16,564 nt of DNA. It comes from Bacteroidota bacterium. Lineage in GTDB: Bacteria; Bacteroidota; Bacteroidia; UBA8524. The notes under the pieces were generated by a model. It worked only from the letters and a program-made list of their open reading frames with translations. It ran no database searches and was not told where the DNA came from. The translations under genes were made by a program, and so were the position numbers. Each line of letters opens with the position of its first letter. Position 1 is the stretch's first letter. The stretch covers positions 1 through 16,564 of the forward strand of contig DQHT01000139.1 in NCBI GenBank assembly GCA_003531115.1, read 5' to 3'. Of the stretch, positions 13,777-16,564 are shown piece by piece.

Positions 13777-15492
13777 ATGATTTACACCCTCAGTCCTACC
13801 CGCTCGGGAAGCCGTTTTATCTCCATTAATGCTGAATTTGATACAGAAGGCCGTGAAGAAATGGAAATTCAATTGGCAGCCTGGAGGCCGGGACGTTATG
13901 AGATCGGAAATTTTGCTAAAAATATCCGCAAGTTCGAGGTGCTCGGAGAGGGTGGCGAAAACCTCTCCTTTAAAAAAGTGACAAAAGACCGATGGCAGGT
14001 AGCATGTCAGGGAAAAAAAAGGATTCATGTAAAGTATGAATACTTCGCTACCAACCTGGACGCGGGGTCTACCTTTTGCGGAAAAAAACTGCTCTATGTC
14101 AACCCGGTCAACTGCCTGGTATTTGACCCTGCCCATACTGAAAAACCTTGTGAGATCATCCTGAATGTTCCCGACACCTATTTGATCGCAAGCAGCATGA
14201 GAAATGAGGGCAATCGATTGTATGCTTCCGGATATGAAGAACTTGCCGACTCCCCCATCATAGCCTCCCCCGATCTGGAACACCATCATTTTGAAGTTGA
14301 CGACCATCTATTCCATATATGGATTCAAGGCCATCACCGTTTAAATGTTCCCCGTTTTATCGAGCAAGCCAAAGCCTATACCCGGGAACAGATCAGGGTT
14401 TTTGGCGAGATGGAAAGTCCTGAATTCCATTACCTGTTCCTGTTTCTCCCCACCCGCTTTCATCATGGCGTTGAACATCATGCGTCAACAGTAATTGCGA
14501 TGGGTCCCGGAGATGAATTTCATACCCCCGATCGCCATCAGGAATTTATGGCCATCTGCTCGCATGAGTTGTTCCATTATTGGAATGTCAAAAGGATCCG
14601 TCCGGCAGAAATGTTCCCCTATTCCTATACCCGTGAAAATTATAGCCGGCTTGGTTATGTTTATGAAGGGATAACCACCTATTACGGGGATTATATGTTG
14701 CTTCGTTCTGGCGTTTGGAGCCATAATGAGTATTTAAATCAGTTCAACTCCGATCTGCAAAAACATTACGACAATGAGGGCCGCTACAATTACTCTGTGG
14801 CTGATTCTTCCTTCGACACCTGGCTTGATGGTTATGTTCCGGGAGTTCCGGGCCGAAAAGTGAGCATCTATACCGAAGGCATGCTCGCCGCTTTTATGCT
14901 CGATCTGGAAATTCGTTATGCCACCGAAAACGCGAAATCACTCGACACGGTGATGAACCGTATGTACCATGAATTCTATAAAAAAGGACTGGCTTACACA
15001 GAACAAAGTTTCCAGGAACTTATAGAAGATATAGCCGGGAAATCATTTGACTTTTTCTTCCGGGATTTCTACAATGGCAAGGGCAATATTGAAAAATTCC
15101 TGCCTGAGAGCCTGTGGTCAATAGGCTGTGAGATCCAGGATGAAGGATCTGCCGTTCTTCATGAATCACGCTACGGATTTAAATTAAGCGGCGGTCCGAA
15201 AGTTCTCGTTACCACCATTCTTGAAGATTCTCCCGCTGAACATGCAGGACTGAGCCTCAATGACGAGATCATCCTCATCAATAATACCCCTGCAAGTCCG
15301 GGCACAGACTGGAATCAACTTTTCACGATGGGGAGTAGCATGCTGGTATGGAACAGCATCGAAGGCAGCAAGATGATCGAGATGGTGCCGAATGGAGAAT
15401 CCTATTTCCGCAAATACAGTGTGAGGAAAATGGAAACTGCGACCGAGGAGCAAAAGGTGTTCTTTAAACACTGGAGCGGACAGGAGTTTTGA
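13777..15492 (+). CDS. M61 family metallopeptidase (glycyl aminopeptidase-like) with PDZ domain
   Basis: The 571-residue protein has the M61 layout. An N-terminal beta domain (about 1-165) has the family phrase AAWRPGRYEIGNFAKNI. A gluzincin catalytic domain contains GVEHHAS (231-237), the zinc motif His263-Glu264-x2-His267 in SHELFHYWNVKRIRPAE, and the third ligand Glu297 in YVYEGITTYYGD. A PDZ domain (about 460-535) contains TTILEDSPAEHAGLSLNDEIILIN. The zinc motif is HELFH, where many family members have HEYFH or HEFFH; the core HExxH is intact. No signal peptide is seen, so it is probably cytoplasmic and acts as a peptidase on small peptides. It is divergent from the metal/redox operon and convergent with rfaE2, with 18 bp between. 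Confidence 0.93.
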   Translation: MIYTLSPTRSGSRFISINAEFDTEGREEMEIQLAAWRPGRYEIGNFAKNIRKFEVLGEGGENLSFKKVTKDRWQVACQGKKRIHVKYEYFATNLDAGSTFCGKKLLYVNPVNCLVFDPAHTEKPCEIILNVPDTYLIASSMRNEGNRLYASGYEELADSPIIASPDLEHHHFEVDDHLFHIWIQGHHRLNVPRFIEQAKAYTREQIRVFGEMESPEFHYLFLFLPTRFHHGVEHHASTVIAMGPGDEFHTPDRHQEFMAICSHELFHYWNVKRIRPAEMFPYSYTRENYSRLGYVYEGITTYYGDYMLLRSGVWSHNEYLNQFNSDLQKHYDNEGRYNYSVADSSFDTWLDGYVPGVPGRKVSIYTEGMLAAFMLDLEIRYATENAKSLDTVMNRMYHEFYKKGLAYTEQSFQELIEDIAGKSFDFFFRDFYNGKGNIEKFLPESLWSIGCEIQDEGSAVLHESRYGFKLSGGPKVLVTTILEDSPAEHAGLSLNDEIILINNTPASPGTDWNQLFTMGSSMLVWNSIEGSKMIEMVPNGESYFRKYSVRKMETATEEQKVFFKHWSGQEF

Positions 15493-15510
15493 CACCCTGC
15501 TGCCTGAACC

Positions 15511-15996
15511 TTAGCCTTCCAAAATTTTACGAATGATTTTGCTGGTTGAATAGCCCTCGAGGAATTCGATGGTATGGATCTCTCCTCCCCATGAGGTGAC
15601 TTCATGGTAGCCCACAATTTCCTCGGGCTTATAATCAGCTCCTTTTACAAGCACATCGGGGCGTACTTTTTTGATCAGGTTTAATGGGGTAGCGTCATTA
15701 AACAAGACCACGGCATTTACAAATTCAAGAGAAGCCAGCACGAACATACGGGAACTTTCGTCCTGTACCGGGCGATTTGGGCCTTTAATGGCCTGAACGG
15801 AGGCGTCGGAATTTACTCCGACCATTAGTTTTGTTCCCAGCAATGAAGCCTTATGCAGGTAGTCGATATGCCCTTTATGAACGATGTCGAAACAGCCGTT
15901 CGTAAACACGATCTTATCGTGCTGATCGCTCCATTTTTCCAGGAGACTGTTCAGCTTTTCGGGGGTGGTAATGATTTTTCTGGTAAAATCTTCCAT
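15511..15996 (-). CDS. rfaE2: D-glycero-beta-D-manno-heptose 1-phosphate adenylyltransferase
   Basis: The 161-residue cytidylyltransferase-like protein has the nucleotide-binding motif FTNGCFDIVHKGHIDYL (31-47, His40-x-Gly-His43). It also has VGVNSDASVQAIKGPNRPVQDESSR, the conserved RPDVLVKGADY, and a terminal EGYSTSKII. These match the adenylyltransferase domain of HldE (RfaE domain II). The enzyme converts D-glycero-beta-D-manno-heptose 1-phosphate and ATP to ADP-heptose in LPS inner-core or S-layer glycan synthesis. Its length fits the stand-alone form common in Bacteroidota, where the kinase is a separate gene (not in this window). It lies 5 nt after the YbhN-like membrane protein gene on the same strand, so they are likely co-transcribed. 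Confidence 0.93.
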   Translation of the reverse strand: MEDFTRKIITTPEKLNSLLEKWSDQHDKIVFTNGCFDIVHKGHIDYLHKASLLGTKLMVGVNSDASVQAIKGPNRPVQDESSRMFVLASLEFVNAVVLFNDATPLNLIKKVRPDVLVKGADYKPEEIVGYHEVTSWGGEIHTIEFLEGYSTSKIIRKILEG

Positions 15997-16001
15997 ACCA
16001 C

Positions 16002-16564
16002 TTATTCGCTTAGATTTTTACGTTGTAAAATAATCATGCTAATTAAACTTATCGTACCGAATAAGACAAACATCAGCATCTGTGCAGCATGAGCGATGGT
16101 CGCATAAGTGAGTCCGTCTTTCGCATCGATACCATAAAGAGTGAGCGCAATGGGAACAAAATAGTGAAAAGTACCAACACCTCCCGGCGAAGGAAGGACA
16201 ACTGCCAGCGTACTCGTAACCAACACCGTTAAGCCGGCTGCTGCCCCTAAGCCGCTGGTTTGCGGGATGCAATAAAAACAGAAGTATACCATCAGATAAT
16301 AGCATACCCAAATGACCACAGAATGGACAAAAAATGCGATCGGGCGCCTGATCCGGGTCAGGCCTTTTATTCCTTCCAAAAAGCTTTCATATAATGCATT
16401 GACCCTGTTGAATATTTTAATATGGTCAAGACGTTTTCTAAAGATCAAAAAGACAATACCCAATATACCCAGAGAACCGAGCAGGATAAGCAACCACATT
16501 TTGCTGCCACCCTCTCCGGGTTTATCCTTACTCGACACAAAAAATTCGGTGATGGTATCGTATT
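16002..16564 (-). CDS. Lysylphosphatidylglycerol synthase TM-domain/YbhN-like membrane protein (5' end outside window)
   Basis: The frame stays open to the right edge (YDTITEFFVSS precedes the GTG at 16538), so the gene is cut and 187 C-terminal residues are present. Several hydrophobic segments are visible (WLLILLGSLGILGIVFLIF, FFVHSVVIWVCYYLMVYFCFY, LGAAAGLTVLVTSTLAVVL, TYATIAHAAQMLMFVLFGTISL). The family signature LPSPGGVGTFHYFVPIALTLYGI matches the UPF0104/LPG_synthase_TM (YbhN) family. These are multi-pass inner-membrane proteins related to the flippase half of MprF. Full-length members are usually over 300 residues, so about half is missing here. The GTG at 16538 is probably an internal Val codon. 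The substrate is unknown; proximity to rfaE2 hints at envelope biogenesis. Confidence 0.85.
   Translation of the reverse strand, partial: YDTITEFFVSSKDKPGEGGSKMWLLILLGSLGILGIVFLIFRKRLDHIKIFNRVNALYESFLEGIKGLTRIRRPIAFFVHSVVIWVCYYLMVYFCFYCIPQTSGLGAAAGLTVLVTSTLAVVLPSPGGVGTFHYFVPIALTLYGIDAKDGLTYATIAHAAQMLMFVLFGTISLISMIILQRKNLSE

Noticed and set aside
13744-14307. 187-aa open frame on the minus strand
   Set aside because: It is fully antisense to the N-terminal half of the M61 peptidase gene, has no recognisable domain, and the plus-strand gene is certain.

Overview
The window reads as a chromosomal segment of a Bacteroidota bacterium, probably from the Saprospiria/Sphingobacteriia side of the phylum, although that finer placement is only an impression. 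The evidence is a type IX secretion (T9SS) C-terminal sorting domain, a Bacteroidota-type 'putative porin', the long Nif3-like protein paired with a coiled-coil zinc-ribbon protein, short Bacteroidota hypothetical proteins, and promoter-like TAnnTTTG (-7) elements. Shine-Dalgarno sequences are mostly absent. Base composition is moderate and fairly even. No tRNA, rRNA, CRISPR array, transposase or prophage gene was seen. Coding density is high; the longest gap is 204 bp.

Layout. Positions 1-501 hold the 3' end of a type I restriction-modification methylase (hsdM). Positions 556-3906 hold a secreted choice-of-anchor B protein (LVIVD-type repeats plus T9SS tail), followed back-to-back by an outer-membrane putative porin. 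A 204-bp gap (3907-4110) carries a telomere-like G-rich inverted repeat. Positions 4111-5948 are a Nif3-like metal protein translationally coupled to a coiled-coil/C4 zinc-ribbon protein, closed by a strong terminator. Next come a periplasmic TPR protein (6015-7511) and an outer-membrane beta-barrel (7626-8285). A bidirectional terminator separates the barrel from a convergent, solitary ccmB (8333-8989). Divergent from ccmB, a small helical protein overlaps by one base the biotin carboxylase gene accC (9035-10989).

The most distinctive part is the minus-strand block 13731 to 10986. In transcription order it encodes a small exported protein with a C...CxGxC motif, an outer-membrane barrel whose predicted mature N-terminus is CDVCGC, a small lipoprotein with an HTHT motif, and a MauG/MbnH-like diheme peroxidase. 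Close spacing, one TAATG overlap and a TATCTTTG box at the front suggest a single envelope metal/redox operon. This is the best candidate here for an under-described system. CcmB, a haem-export/cytochrome c maturation component, lies nearby and would be functionally relevant to the diheme enzyme.

The right end holds an M61-family metallopeptidase with a PDZ domain (+), convergent with rfaE2 (ADP-heptose synthesis) and a YbhN/LPG-synthase-like membrane protein (both -, the latter cut by the window edge). Several genes have a TAnnTT(T/C)G box only 4-5 nt before the start codon, suggesting near-leaderless mRNAs.
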